Below, one piece after another: positions 22,934-30,537 of a stretch of DNA of 33,564 nucleotides. How positions within the stretch are numbered: position 1 is the first letter of the stretch; each line of letters opens with the position of its first letter. The notes below the pieces were generated by a model, which was not told the DNA's origin, ran no database searches, and worked only from the letters and a program-made list of their open reading frames with translations. The stretch comes from RGIG5472 sp051867635. GTDB taxonomy: Bacteria > Bacillota > Clostridia > Oscillospirales > Oscillospiraceae. Location: contig JBJDYT010000012.1 in NCBI GenBank assembly GCA_051867635.1, positions 1 to 33,564 of the forward strand. Reading direction: 5' to 3'. The position numbers and the translations under genes are program-made.

Positions 22934-23493
22934 AAAACTTGATGGAAAAGGACATCCTGAAGGTATTGGTGACGGAGGAGGAGCTGAAGGCCCGCGTGCA
23001 GGAGCTGGGCGACCAGATCCATGAGCGCTATGAGGGCAAGAATCCCATGTTCCTGGGCGTGCTGAAGGGCAGCTTCATCTTCATGGCGGACCTGGTGCGG
23101 GCCGCGGGCATCAAGAGCGATATCGAGTTCATCGCCGTCTCCTCGTATCAGAGCGGCACCAAGAGCAGCGGCGTGGTGCAGATCACCCACGACCTGCAGC
23201 AGGACATCACCGGCCGCGACATCATCGTGGTGGAGGATATCCTGGATTCCGGCAACACGCTGAGCTTCCTGATGGGCTATTTCAAGGCCAAGGGCGCCTC
23301 CAGCGTCGCCATCGCCACGCTGCTGGATAAGCCCAGCCGCCGCGTCAAGCCCATCCAGGCGGACTTCGCCGGCTTCGAGGTGCCGGACGAGTTCGTGGTG
23401 GGCTACGGTCTGGACTACGCCCAGCAGTACCGGAACCTGCCCTATATCGGCGTGCTGAAGGCGGAAGTGTACGAAAACGACCTGGAGGGCTGA
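22930..23493 (+). CDS. hpt: Hypoxanthine phosphoribosyltransferase
   Basis: A 187-residue purine-salvage enzyme that makes IMP/GMP from hypoxanthine/guanine and PRPP. The PRPP-binding signature is IIVVEDILDSGNTL (98-111); 'FLGVLKGSFIFMADLVRA' and 'SSYQSGTKSSG' are typical of the family. GGGAGCAAGA precedes the ATG, which overlaps the tilS stop (ATGA). The tilS-hpt-ftsH order is widely conserved in Firmicutes. High confidence. Confidence 0.97.
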   Translation: MKNLMEKDILKVLVTEEELKARVQELGDQIHERYEGKNPMFLGVLKGSFIFMADLVRAAGIKSDIEFIAVSSYQSGTKSSGVVQITHDLQQDITGRDIIVVEDILDSGNTLSFLMGYFKAKGASSVAIATLLDKPSRRVKPIQADFAGFEVPDEFVVGYGLDYAQQYRNLPYIGVLKAEVYENDLEG

Positions 23494-23617
23494 GCGCGCC
23501 GCAGGCGCGCGGCGCACAGGCTGCAAAAAAAGAAGGCGTTTTCTCCCGCGGCGCGTACGCGGGGCGCTTGAGGGTCTTACCGCTCAAAGCCCTGTATGCA
23601 ATCGCGGGAGAAAATGC
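23494..23617 (+). promoter_or_regulatory. Folded spacer RNA between hpt and ftsH
   Basis: Directly after the hpt stop comes a 7-bp hairpin GCGCGCC/GGCGCGC (23494-23510). Then a 15-bp helix GCGTTTTCTCCCGCG / CGCGGGAGAAAATGC (23536-23550 with 23603-23617, one G-U) encloses an inner hairpin built of GGGC/GCCC, TTGAG/CTCAA and GGT/ACC steps (23562-23592). No U-tract follows the large helix, so it is not a simple terminator. The pairings are seen; role is unknown. Confidence 0.5.
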
Positions 23618-23618
23618 T

Positions 23619-23648
23619 TTGCGGCCCGCCGCAGCCTTTGCCTATCAT
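23619..23648 (+). promoter_or_regulatory. Possible promoter just ahead of ftsH
   Basis: -35 TTGCGG (23619-23624), 18-bp spacer, -10 TATCAT (23643-23648). The -35 is weak. If used, ftsH would have a leader of only about 22 nt and escape the folded spacer. Confidence 0.45.
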
Positions 23649-23676
23649 GAAAAGCGGAAAAGAGAGGTGAGCGCCT

Positions 23677-25542
23677 TTGAACGAGAAAAAGAACCTTCGC
23701 CTGCTGTATTTGCTGCTGCCGCTGCTGGTGATCCTGGCGGCCAGCTGGTTTCTGGCCCTGCAGGGCCGCGCCGGGATGGAGGTCACGGACCGGGAGATGC
23801 GGCAGCTGTTCGAAGACGAGCAGGTGAAGAGCTTCACCATCGACGGAAGCACGGTGCAGATGCAGCTGTACGCGCCCTATGAGAGCGGGGACGGCCGCAA
23901 GTGGGAGAAGGTCTATCACGAGCTGTACGACTTCCAGCTCTTTTACGACAGCTATCACGAGCTGGTGGAGGAGCAGGCCGCGGCGGGCGTCATTCAGGAC
24001 TACAACTACAGCGGCGGCGCTTCGGAGGGCTGGCTGGCCCGCTTCCTGCCCTATCTGCTCATGGGCGTGCTCTTTTTCCTGCTGGTGAACCTGATGATGA
24101 ACCGCATGGCCGGCGGGAACAACAACGGCATGGCCAAGTTCGGCACCGCCCGCACCAAGACGCGGGAGGACTACCAGAGCAAGGTCACCTTCGCGGACGT
24201 GGCGGGGGCGGACGAGGAGAAGGAGGAGCTGTACGAGATCGTGGACTTCCTCCGGGACCCGGGGAAGTACACGGCCCTGGGCGCCCGCATCCCCCGGGGC
24301 GTGCTGCTGGTGGGCCCTCCGGGCACCGGCAAGACGCTGCTGGCCAAGGCCGTGGCCGGCGAGGCGGGGGTGGGCTTCCTCTCCATCTCCGGCTCGGACT
24401 TTGTGGAGATGTATGTGGGCGTGGGCGCGAGCCGCGTCCGCGACCTCTTTGACCAGGCGAAGAAGATCGCTCCCGCCATCGTCTTCATCGACGAGATCGA
24501 CGCGGTGGGCCGCCAGAGAGGCACGGGCCTCGGCGGCGGCCACGACGAGCGGGAGCAGACGCTGAATCAGCTTTTGGTGGAGATGGACGGCTTCGGCAGC
24601 AACCAGGGCGTGGTGGTGCTGGCCGCCACCAACCGGGCGGATATTCTGGACCCGGCGCTGCTGCGCCCGGGCCGTTTTGACCGGCAGGTCTATGTGGGCC
24701 TGCCCGACATCAAGGGCCGGGAGGAGATTTTGCAGGTCCACACGAAGAAAAAGCCCCTGGCGGAGGATGTGGACCTGCGCACCGTGGCCCGCTCCACCGC
24801 GGGCTTCACGGGGGCGGATCTGGAGAATCTCGCCAACGAGGCGGCGCTTCTCGCCGCCCGCCGCAGCGACAAATTCATCACCGCCCAGGACCTGAAGGAG
24901 GCGGTGGTGAAGGTCATCGCCGGGCCGGAGAAGAAGAGCCGGGTCATCCCGGAGCATGAGCGCCGGCTCACCGCCTATCACGAGGCGGGCCACGCCGTGG
25001 TCATCCGGGCGCTGCCCCGGCAGGACCCGGTGCATCAGATCACCATTATCCCCCGGGGCCAGGCGGGCGGCATGACCATCCACCTGCCCCGGGAGGACAG
25101 AAGCTACCGCAGCCGCGCGGACATGGCGGAGGAGATCGCCGTGTGCCTGGGCGGCCGGGCGGCGGAGCAGCTGGTGCTGGGGGATATCTCCACCGGCGCG
25201 GGCAGCGACCTGCAGCGGGCCAGCTCTCTTGCCCGGGATATGGTCATGCGCTACGGCATGAGCGAGCGGCTCGGGAACGTGGTGTACGATTCCGGCCAGA
25301 ACGAGGTCTTCATCGGCCGCAGCATGGCCCAGACCAAGAGCTATTCCGAGGAAGTGGCGGGCCAGATCGACGAGGAGGTCAAGCGCCTGGTGGACGAGGC
25401 CTACGAACGGGCGCAGGAGATCCTGCGCGGCCATAGCGCCGCGCTGGAGGCCGTGGCCCGGTACCTGCTGGAGCACGAGACCATGGAGTCGGAGGAGTTC
25501 GAGCGGGTCTGCCGGGAGGCGGAAGCCGGCGAAAGGGAATAA
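23677..25542 (+). CDS. ftsH: ATP-dependent zinc metalloprotease FtsH
   Basis: A 621-residue membrane-anchored AAA+ protease. Two membrane helices (about 9-28 and 122-141) flank an extracytoplasmic segment of about 90 residues. Then come Walker A GPPGTGKT (213-220), Walker B AIVFIDEIDAVG (267-278), the second region of homology 'AATNRADILDPALLRPGRFDR' and the zinc site HEAGH (435-439), with the third ligand in the 'GAGSDLQRA' segment. It degrades misfolded and regulatory membrane proteins. It starts with TTG at 23677, 8 nt after GAGAGG; no ATG fits, since the first membrane helix begins within ten codons. High confidence. Confidence 0.97.
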   Translation: MNEKKNLRLLYLLLPLLVILAASWFLALQGRAGMEVTDREMRQLFEDEQVKSFTIDGSTVQMQLYAPYESGDGRKWEKVYHELYDFQLFYDSYHELVEEQAAAGVIQDYNYSGGASEGWLARFLPYLLMGVLFFLLVNLMMNRMAGGNNNGMAKFGTARTKTREDYQSKVTFADVAGADEEKEELYEIVDFLRDPGKYTALGARIPRGVLLVGPPGTGKTLLAKAVAGEAGVGFLSISGSDFVEMYVGVGASRVRDLFDQAKKIAPAIVFIDEIDAVGRQRGTGLGGGHDEREQTLNQLLVEMDGFGSNQGVVVLAATNRADILDPALLRPGRFDRQVYVGLPDIKGREEILQVHTKKKPLAEDVDLRTVARSTAGFTGADLENLANEAALLAARRSDKFITAQDLKEAVVKVIAGPEKKSRVIPEHERRLTAYHEAGHAVVIRALPRQDPVHQITIIPRGQAGGMTIHLPREDRSYRSRADMAEEIAVCLGGRAAEQLVLGDISTGAGSDLQRASSLARDMVMRYGMSERLGNVVYDSGQNEVFIGRSMAQTKSYSEEVAGQIDEEVKRLVDEAYERAQEILRGHSAALEAVARYLLEHETMESEEFERVCREAEAGERE

Positions 25543-25551
25543 GTGTAATAA

Positions 25552-25583
25552 CAGGGCAGCGCGGCATACGCCGCGCTGCCCTG
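25552..25583. terminator. Strong hairpin between convergent ftsH and the XRE-type gene
   Basis: A perfect 14-bp stem CAGGGCAGCGCGGC / GCCGCGCTGCCCTG (25552-25565 with 25570-25583) with loop ATAC. It lies 9 nt after the ftsH stop. There is no clean U-run on either strand, so it may end transcripts weakly or protect 3' ends. Confidence 0.6.
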
Positions 25584-25604
25584 TCGCTGTATTTGAATGA
25601 AGTA

Positions 25605-26507
25605 TCAGCGCCGTTGGGAGACGGTGTCCACGATGGCCACCAGGATGCCGCCCACGGGGAACACCGCCCAGCCCGGGTGCCACAGGTTCCACCCAAAGCC
25701 CAGCGCCAGGAACAGGGCCGTGGCCCCCAGCATGATGACCCCACCCCAGCGGTCGCCCCGGCGGAAGCGCTGCGCCTCCACCGAGGTATCCTCGGGGTCG
25801 TGGAGAAGGTTGTATTTATCAATGTTGTACTTTGACTCCAGCATACCGGCGTAGACCAGCGCCCCGGAACCCAGCGCCACGCAGAGCAGCAGCACCGCCC
25901 CCACCAGGCTCTCATAAGGCTCCTGTTCCGGAAAGCCCAGCACGGTGAAGGCGGCGGCCGCCAGCAGCACGCCCAGCAGGATCACGGCCACGGGCACCGC
26001 GATCATGGCCGGATAGCGGCGACGGAAGCGGCGCAGCTCCTCCTCCGGATAGCGCCAGCAGATGGCGGGATTTTCCTTCACATACTGCTCGTGCTGCATG
26101 CCGCAGACGATGAAGAGCGTCACCGCCGCGATGACCGCCGCCAGCAAAAGGACCGTGCCCACGCCGGCGCCCCGTTCAGAGAAAAAGGCGTTGAGGGCCA
26201 CCAGCGCCGTCACGCCCAGCAGGATCAGCGTCACGCCCCCGGCGATGCCCCGGGCGAAGGCGGTCATATGCCGGTCGTAGTCCTGGGAGTCCTGGGCAAG
26301 GCTCTCCTCCGCGCTGCGGCGCAGCAGCGTGTCCATACTGACACCGAAAAGCTCGCAGAGGTTGAGCAGCTTTTCCATCTCGGGGAAGGCCCCGCCGCTC
26401 TCCCACTTGCTGACGGTCTGGCGGGAGACGGAGAGCTTTTCCGCCAGCTCCTCCTGGCTCATGGAGGCGCGGCGGCGCAGGTACAGGAGGTTTTCCGAAA
26501 AATTCAT
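25605..26507 (-). CDS. XRE-family transcriptional regulator with six membrane helices
   Basis: A 300-residue protein. Residues 7-62 are a helix-turn-helix domain of the Cro/CI type (LRRRASMSQEELAEKLSVSRQTVSKWESGGAFPEMEKLLNL). The rest has about six hydrophobic segments (roughly 87-109, 114-136, 167-191, 199-221, 253-275, 279-295), so the DNA-binding domain would be tethered at the cytoplasmic face of the membrane. I choose ATG at 26507 because AGGAG lies 9 nt before it; an ATG at 26525 is in frame but its codons contain that ribosome site. Target genes and signal are unknown. It resembles the second XRE gene at 29787-30485 in its HTH domain. The 181-bp region upstream holds a shared GGTTGCGGCGGCG element and the udp terminator. 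Confidence 0.88.
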   Translation of the reverse strand: MNFSENLLYLRRRASMSQEELAEKLSVSRQTVSKWESGGAFPEMEKLLNLCELFGVSMDTLLRRSAEESLAQDSQDYDRHMTAFARGIAGGVTLILLGVTALVALNAFFSERGAGVGTVLLLAAVIAAVTLFIVCGMQHEQYVKENPAICWRYPEEELRRFRRRYPAMIAVPVAVILLGVLLAAAAFTVLGFPEQEPYESLVGAVLLLCVALGSGALVYAGMLESKYNIDKYNLLHDPEDTSVEAQRFRRGDRWGGVIMLGATALFLALGFGWNLWHPGWAVFPVGGILVAIVDTVSQRR

Positions 26508-26582
26508 ATGTACTGTCTCCTTCATATTTGGGATGCCTCCATCCTACACGCGCCGCCCCGCGCCCGCCACCAATCCGGCGTT

Positions 26583-26630
26583 GCGTTTGGGGAAATCGGC
26601 GTCAATTTTCGGTTGCGGCGGCGTTTTTCG
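26583..26630 (-). promoter_or_regulatory. Upstream element shared with the second XRE gene (copy A)
   Basis: On the plus strand, the stretch from ATCGGCG through CAA, CGGTTGCGGCGGCG (26610-26623) to TTTCG matches the stretch upstream of the second XRE gene (30564-30598) in the same order and spacing within 1-2 bases. It lies about 100 bp ahead of each start codon, in the same orientation. GTTGCG also occurs at 26580-26585. Role inferred: operator or conserved promoter part. Confidence 0.4.
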
Positions 26631-26665
26631 CCGCCTCCGCGTCTATCATACGCCCCGCCGGGGCA

Positions 26666-26700
26666 AAAGAAAAGAAAAACGGGGGCCGCAAGCCCCCGCT
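26666..26700 (-). terminator. Terminator of the uridine phosphorylase-like gene
   Basis: Minus strand: stem CGGGGGC / GCCCCCG (26698-26692 with 26686-26680), 5-nt loop, then TTTTTCTTTTC. It follows the gene's stop by about 8 nt. Confidence 0.85.
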
Positions 26701-26706
26701 TTTGCC

Positions 26707-27477
26707 TCAGCGCTTCGCCTGATCCGCCGCGATGAGCTTTTTCATGGCGGCCACGCCCACCCGCACGGCGGAGGAGGTGTCCTCGCTCATGGCCTGATCC
26801 AGGCCCGCGGCCTCCCGCTCCTGGTTCCACACCACATGGAAGCAGCTGCCGCAGCGCACGCCCCGCGCCGCCGCCACCACGAACAGCGCCGCGGACTCCA
26901 TTTCGCTCGCGAGAACGCCCAGGCGCTTCCACGCCTCCCACTTGTACAGCAGCTCCGGCGCCACGGGCATCCGGCCGGGGTCGTGCTGGCCGTAGAAGCT
27001 GTCCTTGCACTGGACAACGCCTATGTGGCAGCGCTTGCCCATTTCCTCCGCCGCCTGGCGCAGGGCCAGGGCGATGTCCAAGTCCGCCACCGCCGGGAAC
27101 TCCAGCGGCGCGTATTCGCAGCTGGTGTGCTCATAGCGGATGGCCCCGGTGGCCACCACGATGTCGCCGGACTGCACCTCCAGCTTGATGCCGCCGCAGG
27201 TGCCCACCCGGATGAAGGTGTCCGCGCCGATGTTGCTCAGCTCCTCCATGGCGATGGCGGCGGAGGGGCCGCCGATGCCGGTGGAGCAGACGGAGACCTT
27301 CTCCCCCAGCAGCGTGCCGGTGTAGACGGTGAACTCCCGGTTGCGGGAGACGAGCTTCGCGTCGTCAAACAGCGCCGCGATGGACTCGCAGCGGCCGGGG
27401 TCGCCGGGCAGCAGGCAGTAGCGGCCCACGTCGCCCGGGACACAGTGGATATGAAACTGCTTTTCCATTTCCTGCAT
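26707..27477 (-). CDS. udp: Nucleoside phosphorylase, uridine phosphorylase-like
   Basis: A 256-residue NP-I family enzyme that splits a nucleoside with phosphate into base and ribose 1-phosphate. Visible: LPGDPGRCESIA (23-34, phosphate loop), 'STGIGGPSAAIAMEEL' (65-80), FIRVGTCGGI (88-97) and the ribose-binding 'ASEMESAALFVVAAARG'. The fold family is certain. The RxGTxGG and EMESAALF forms and the length favour uridine phosphorylase over purine nucleoside phosphorylase, but base specificity is inferred. Start at ATG 27477, with GGGAGG 8 nt upstream. An in-frame ATG at 27591 would add 38 residues without family match. Single-gene unit with its own promoter and terminator. Confidence 0.88.
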   Translation of the reverse strand: MQEMEKQFHIHCVPGDVGRYCLLPGDPGRCESIAALFDDAKLVSRNREFTVYTGTLLGEKVSVCSTGIGGPSAAIAMEELSNIGADTFIRVGTCGGIKLEVQSGDIVVATGAIRYEHTSCEYAPLEFPAVADLDIALALRQAAEEMGKRCHIGVVQCKDSFYGQHDPGRMPVAPELLYKWEAWKRLGVLASEMESAALFVVAAARGVRCGSCFHVVWNQEREAAGLDQAMSEDTSSAVRVGVAAMKKLIAADQAKR

Positions 27478-27600
27478 AGAAGGTTCCTCCCGCACTGGTA
27501 TTTTCCCGCCGGGGACGCGCTTCGCCGCCCCGGCGGCCGGCCCGACCCTTTCCGGCCGCGAAAAAACGGCGAAAAAAGGAGAGGCATCCATAATGAAAAG

Positions 27601-27629
27601 AGTATAGCAGAAGCTGGCGGCTTTTGCAA
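27601..27629 (-). promoter_or_regulatory. Sigma-A promoter of the uridine phosphorylase-like gene
   Basis: Minus strand: -35 TTGCAA (27629-27624), 17-bp spacer, -10 TATACT (27606-27601). Leader about 115 nt. Confidence 0.75.
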
Positions 27630-27671
27630 ACTTTGCCGCCGTCCGTTCGTTTTTTCCGGGGCAAAGCGGCT

Positions 27672-27678
27672 CATACTA
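27672..27678 (+). promoter_or_regulatory. Possible forespore (sigma-G type) -10 element
   Basis: CATACTA matches the sigma-G -10 consensus CATnnTA and lies 35 bp ahead of the small lipoprotein gene. No good -35 (GnATR) is seen at the expected distance, so this is only suggestive; spoVAC, a known forespore gene, is next downstream. Confidence 0.3.
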
Positions 27679-27712
27679 AAGCCGGCATCCTTATGATGCC
27701 CGGAGGTAAGAG

Positions 27713-28045
27713 ATGAAACGACGGACGCTTACCCTTTTGCTCACGGCAGCCATGGCCCTTTCCCTCGCCGCCTGCGGCAGCAACCGCAGCGATACCGGCG
27801 TGAAGGATACCACGCCCTATATCGACGGCGTGGAGACCCCGGCGGAGCGCTCCGGTGAGAGAGCCCTGGAGGACGGCAGCGACCGGATCCAGGAAGCCAC
27901 GGATGACGTCCTCCGGGACGTGAAGGAGGATACGGCATCCTCCCGCTGGCAGGAAATGCTGCGCAACGCCCAGGTCCATGACACCGACGGCGACCTGAAG
28001 GACGGCGAGAACGCGCTGTACGGCGAGTATCACGCGGCCCGCTGA
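27713..28045 (+). CDS. Small acidic lipoprotein of unknown function
   Basis: A 110-residue protein with a lipoprotein signal: MKRR, hydrophobic core, lipobox LAAC (Cys21). The mature part of about 90 residues is polar and rich in Asp/Glu, with 'TTPYIDGVETPAERSGERALEDGSDRIQEATDDVLRDVKED', probably helical, and no domain I recognise. GGAGG is 7 nt before the ATG. Composition and position next to spoVAC recall small sporulation lipoproteins (YhcN/YlaJ group), but this is a weak resemblance, not a match. A G/C-rich hairpin follows the gene. Confidence 0.75.
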   Translation: MKRRTLTLLLTAAMALSLAACGSNRSDTGVKDTTPYIDGVETPAERSGERALEDGSDRIQEATDDVLRDVKEDTASSRWQEMLRNAQVHDTDGDLKDGENALYGEYHAAR

Positions 28046-28066
28046 GTGAGCAGGGACTGACAGGAG

Positions 28067-28096
28067 ACGCCGCCCGCGGCTGCGGGCGGCGTTTTC
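28067..28096 (+). terminator. Hairpin terminator after the small lipoprotein gene
   Basis: A perfect 11-bp stem ACGCCGCCCGC / GCGGGCGGCGT (28067-28077 with 28082-28092), loop GGCT, followed by TTTT. The U-run is short, so read-through into spoVAC is possible. Confidence 0.75.
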
Positions 28097-28166
28097 CGCT
28101 GCCGCGGACCGGAAGGGAATGAAGCGCCCGTCCGCGGGACAGACTATGGCAAAAGGAGGAATTGCC

Positions 28167-28604
28167 ATGGAAATGACCCCGCAGGAATATCAACAGTATG
28201 TAAAGGACAAGCAGCCGAAATCCCCCATCGTGAAGGACACGTTGCTGGCGTTCCTCGTCGGCGGCGCCATCTGCGTGCTGGGACAGTTTATCATGGAGTT
28301 CTGGAAGAGCCGGGGGCTGGACCAGGAGGCGGCGGGCACCGCCACCTCCATCTCGCTGGTCTTCCTCTCGGCGCTGCTGACGGGCCTGAACCTCTACAAC
28401 ACCGTGGCCCGCTTCGCCGGGGCCGGGACGCTGGTGCCTATCACGGGCTTCGCCAACTCCGTGGTGTCCCCGGCGCTGGACTTCAAAAGCGAGGGGCTCG
28501 TCACCGGCATGGCGGCGAAGATGTTCGTGGTGGCCGGGCCGGTCATCGTCTTCGGCACCGCCGCCAGCATCGTCTACGGCGTGATCCTGCTGCTGTTTCG
28601 ATAG
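28167..28604 (+). CDS. spoVAC: Stage V sporulation protein AC
   Basis: A 145-residue membrane protein matching SpoVAC: starts MEMTPQEYQQYVKDKQPKSP, then 'LLAFLVGGAICVLGQ', 'SLVFLSALLTGLNLYN', 'FAGAGTLVPITGFANSVVSPALDFKSEGLVTGMAAKMF' and a final hydrophobic helix. SpoVA proteins form the channel that moves Ca-dipicolinate in and out of spores; SpoVAC is known to act as a mechanosensitive channel. Start at ATG 28167 with AAAGGAGG 7 nt upstream; an in-frame start at 28119 lacks a comparable site. The usual partners spoVAD and spoVAE do not follow: a terminator and an opposite-strand gene come next. High confidence on family. Confidence 0.94.
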   Translation: MEMTPQEYQQYVKDKQPKSPIVKDTLLAFLVGGAICVLGQFIMEFWKSRGLDQEAAGTATSISLVFLSALLTGLNLYNTVARFAGAGTLVPITGFANSVVSPALDFKSEGLVTGMAAKMFVVAGPVIVFGTAASIVYGVILLLFR

Positions 28605-28612
28605 GGGCGCAA

Positions 28613-28650
28613 AGCGCCGGGGGGAGGCTTCCCCCGGCGCTGCTTTTTTT
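28613..28650 (+). terminator. Intrinsic terminator after spoVAC
   Basis: A perfect 11-bp stem AGCGCCGGGGG / CCCCCGGCGCT (28613-28623 with 28631-28641), loop of 7, then GC and seven T (28644-28650). Confidence 0.9.
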
Positions 28651-28672
28651 GCTTTTCGCGGGATGCGGCGGC

Positions 28673-29632
28673 TCATATCCGGTAGCCCGTCTCCGGGTCC
28701 ACCAGGTTGCGCAGCGGCCGGCCTTCCAGAAAGGCGGCGAGATTCTCCGCCGAGATCTCCACGATGCGGTCCAGCGTCTCCGGCAGGAAGAAACCGGCGA
28801 TGTGGGGCGTGATGAGGAGGTTCGGCAGCGCCCAGAGAGGGCTTTCCGGCGGTAGCGGCTCCGTCTCCGCCACGTCGATGCCGGCGGCGGAGAGCGGCCC
28901 CTCCGTCAGGGCATGGTGCAGCACCTCCGAGGAGATGGCCCCGCCCCGGCCGCTGTTGAGGAAGATGGCCCCCGGCTTCATCAGAGCCACGCGCCGGGCG
29001 GTGTAAAAGCCACGGGTCTCGGGCGTGTCCGGCAGGAAGGAGACCACCACGTCCGCCCGGGGCAGCAGTCGGTCCGTCTCCTCCGCGGGGTACAGCTCGT
29101 CCACCCCCTCCGGCAGGGGGATCAGGCGGCGCTTCACGCCGATGACATGGGCGCCCAGGGCCTTGCACATCCGGGCGAAATACGAGCCGATCTCCCCCAG
29201 GCCCACCACCAGCACGGTGGAATCCGACAGGGAAGAGGTCATCCCCTGGATGGCCCAGCGGTGCTGCAGCTGCATGTCCCGGTAGAGGTGGAGCTTCTTC
29301 TGCAGCATGAGCAGGACGGCGAGGCTGTGCTCCGCCACGGCCTGGCTGTAAGCGCCGATGGCGCAGGCCAGAAGGGTGCGGGGCTGCAGCAGGCCGGGGG
29401 CGATGTACCTGTCCGCGCCGGAGGAGGCCAGCTGCAGCAGCTCCAGCCGCTCCGGGGCGTGGAGGATCCGGGGCGGGACGTTTCCGATGATGACCTCCGC
29501 TTCCTCCGCCAGCTGCTCCGTAGCCTCGTTCTGTCTGCAATAGAGGAAGCGGCAGCCCTTTCCCGCCGTCTCCAACAGTTCCCTGTGCCGGCCCTGGGGC
29601 TTCTCCGGCAGCGCCACCAAAACAGTTTTCAT
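28673..29632 (-). CDS. D-2-hydroxyacid dehydrogenase family oxidoreductase
   Basis: A 319-residue NAD(P)-dependent dehydrogenase. The Rossmann motif is VLVVGLGEIGSYFARMCKALGA (140-161). The catalytic region shows 'VSFLPDTPETRGFYTARRVALMKPGAIFLNSGRGGAI' and 'NLLITPHIAGF' with the expected His. Relatives reduce 2-keto acids such as glyoxylate, hydroxypyruvate or phenylpyruvate, or oxidise phosphoglycerate; substrate cannot be told. There is no ACT domain, so it is not a typical SerA. The ATG at 29632 has a full AGGAGGTAA site. Single gene with its own promoter (29684-29712). Confidence 0.92.
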   Translation of the reverse strand: MKTVLVALPEKPQGRHRELLETAGKGCRFLYCRQNEATEQLAEEAEVIIGNVPPRILHAPERLELLQLASSGADRYIAPGLLQPRTLLACAIGAYSQAVAEHSLAVLLMLQKKLHLYRDMQLQHRWAIQGMTSSLSDSTVLVVGLGEIGSYFARMCKALGAHVIGVKRRLIPLPEGVDELYPAEETDRLLPRADVVVSFLPDTPETRGFYTARRVALMKPGAIFLNSGRGGAISSEVLHHALTEGPLSAAGIDVAETEPLPPESPLWALPNLLITPHIAGFFLPETLDRIVEISAENLAAFLEGRPLRNLVDPETGYRI

Positions 29633-29683
29633 GGACGTTACCTCCTGTCAACTCGACTCTTTTGTAATGGGTTCCCTGCTTAC

Positions 29684-29712
29684 AGTATACGACTTTTGCC
29701 GCCGCCTGTCGA
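29684..29712 (-). promoter_or_regulatory. Sigma-A promoter of the D-2-hydroxyacid dehydrogenase gene
   Basis: Minus strand: -35 TCGACA (29712-29707), 17-bp spacer, -10 TATACT (29689-29684). Leader about 45 nt. Confidence 0.75.
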
Positions 29713-29734
29713 GAGAGGACGGGGCCGGAAGGCA

Positions 29735-29764
29735 GGAAAAAGCGCCCCGCCGGATGCGGGGCGC
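29735..29764 (-). terminator. Terminator of the second XRE-type gene
   Basis: Minus strand: 9-bp stem GCGCCCCGC / GCGGGGCGC (29764-29756 with 29750-29742), loop of 5, followed by TTTTTCC. It lies about 20 nt after the gene's stop. Confidence 0.85.
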
Positions 29765-29786
29765 GGGCGCGTTTGGCGCGGAAGGC

Positions 29787-30485
29787 TCAGTCTTCGGCGG
29801 GGCGCCAGCTGACGTAATTCTGCCTGGGAGCGGCCGACACGTACTCCGCCAGGGGGACGGAGCGGGACTCCTGCCCGTTGCTGACGGTGAGCGTCACGAG
29901 AAATTCCCCCGCGTCACAGGGGTATAGTCCCGTGCAGACGCCGCCCTCCCATTCCGCCTCCTGCACATGGGTATTGCCGGTGTAAAGGTCGGTGAAGGAG
30001 ACTTCCCAGGTCAGGCCCTCCGCGGAAGCGGAGGGAATGCAGCGGTAGCGCAGCTGTTTGGCGGCGGAGTCGATGGAGAAGTTGACGCCGCTGACCGTCA
30101 GCGTCTCCGGCAGGAGCAGGGCCACAGGCTCCCCTGTCCCCGGCTGGGCGGAGGACAGCGCCCACCCGGCGAAAAAGGCCAGAGTCAGGGCCAGCGCCGC
30201 CAGAACCGCGGGGAACACGCGCCGCCGCTTCTTTTCAGCGGCAGGCTGCGGCTCCGCTGTTTGGGTCTCCGACCCTGCCGCCGGAGCGCTCTCCCGGCCG
30301 CAGAGGACGTCCAGCGAGGTCTCCAGCGCCTCCGACAGGGCCAGCAGCTTCGGCAGGTCCGGCACGGACTCCCCCGTCTCCCATTTGCTCACCGCCTGCC
30401 GGGACACCCCCAGGCACTCCGCCAGCTCCTCCTGGCTCAGGCCGCGGCTCTTGCGCAGGCGCAGCAGCTGTTCCGAAAAGACCAT
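29787..30485 (-). CDS. XRE-family regulator with one membrane helix and an extracytoplasmic domain
   Basis: A 232-residue protein. Residues 5-62 are a Cro/CI-type HTH (LRLRKSRGLSQEELAECLGVSRQAVSKWETGESVPDLPKLLAL). A charged linker (KKRRR) leads into one hydrophobic helix (about 90-112); the remaining 120 residues would be outside the cell and contain beta-rich sequence ('LTVSGVNFSIDSAAKQLRYRC', 'WEVSFTDLYTGNTHVQEAEWEGG'). It has two Cys in that domain. The layout suggests a one-component transmembrane sensor; ligand and targets are unknown. Start at ATG 30485 with GGAGGTGG upstream; longer frames read into non-coding A/T-richer DNA. HTH domain is clearly related to that of the gene at 25605-26507. 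Confidence 0.88.
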   Translation of the reverse strand: MVFSEQLLRLRKSRGLSQEELAECLGVSRQAVSKWETGESVPDLPKLLALSEALETSLDVLCGRESAPAAGSETQTAEPQPAAEKKRRRVFPAVLAALALTLAFFAGWALSSAQPGTGEPVALLLPETLTVSGVNFSIDSAAKQLRYRCIPSASAEGLTWEVSFTDLYTGNTHVQEAEWEGGVCTGLYPCDAGEFLVTLTVSNGQESRSVPLAEYVSAAPRQNYVSWRPAED

Positions 30486-30537
30486 GTGTTCCCACCTCCG
30501 TCGTTGTTTTTGTACCGCCATGGTAGCAGAAAGCGCG

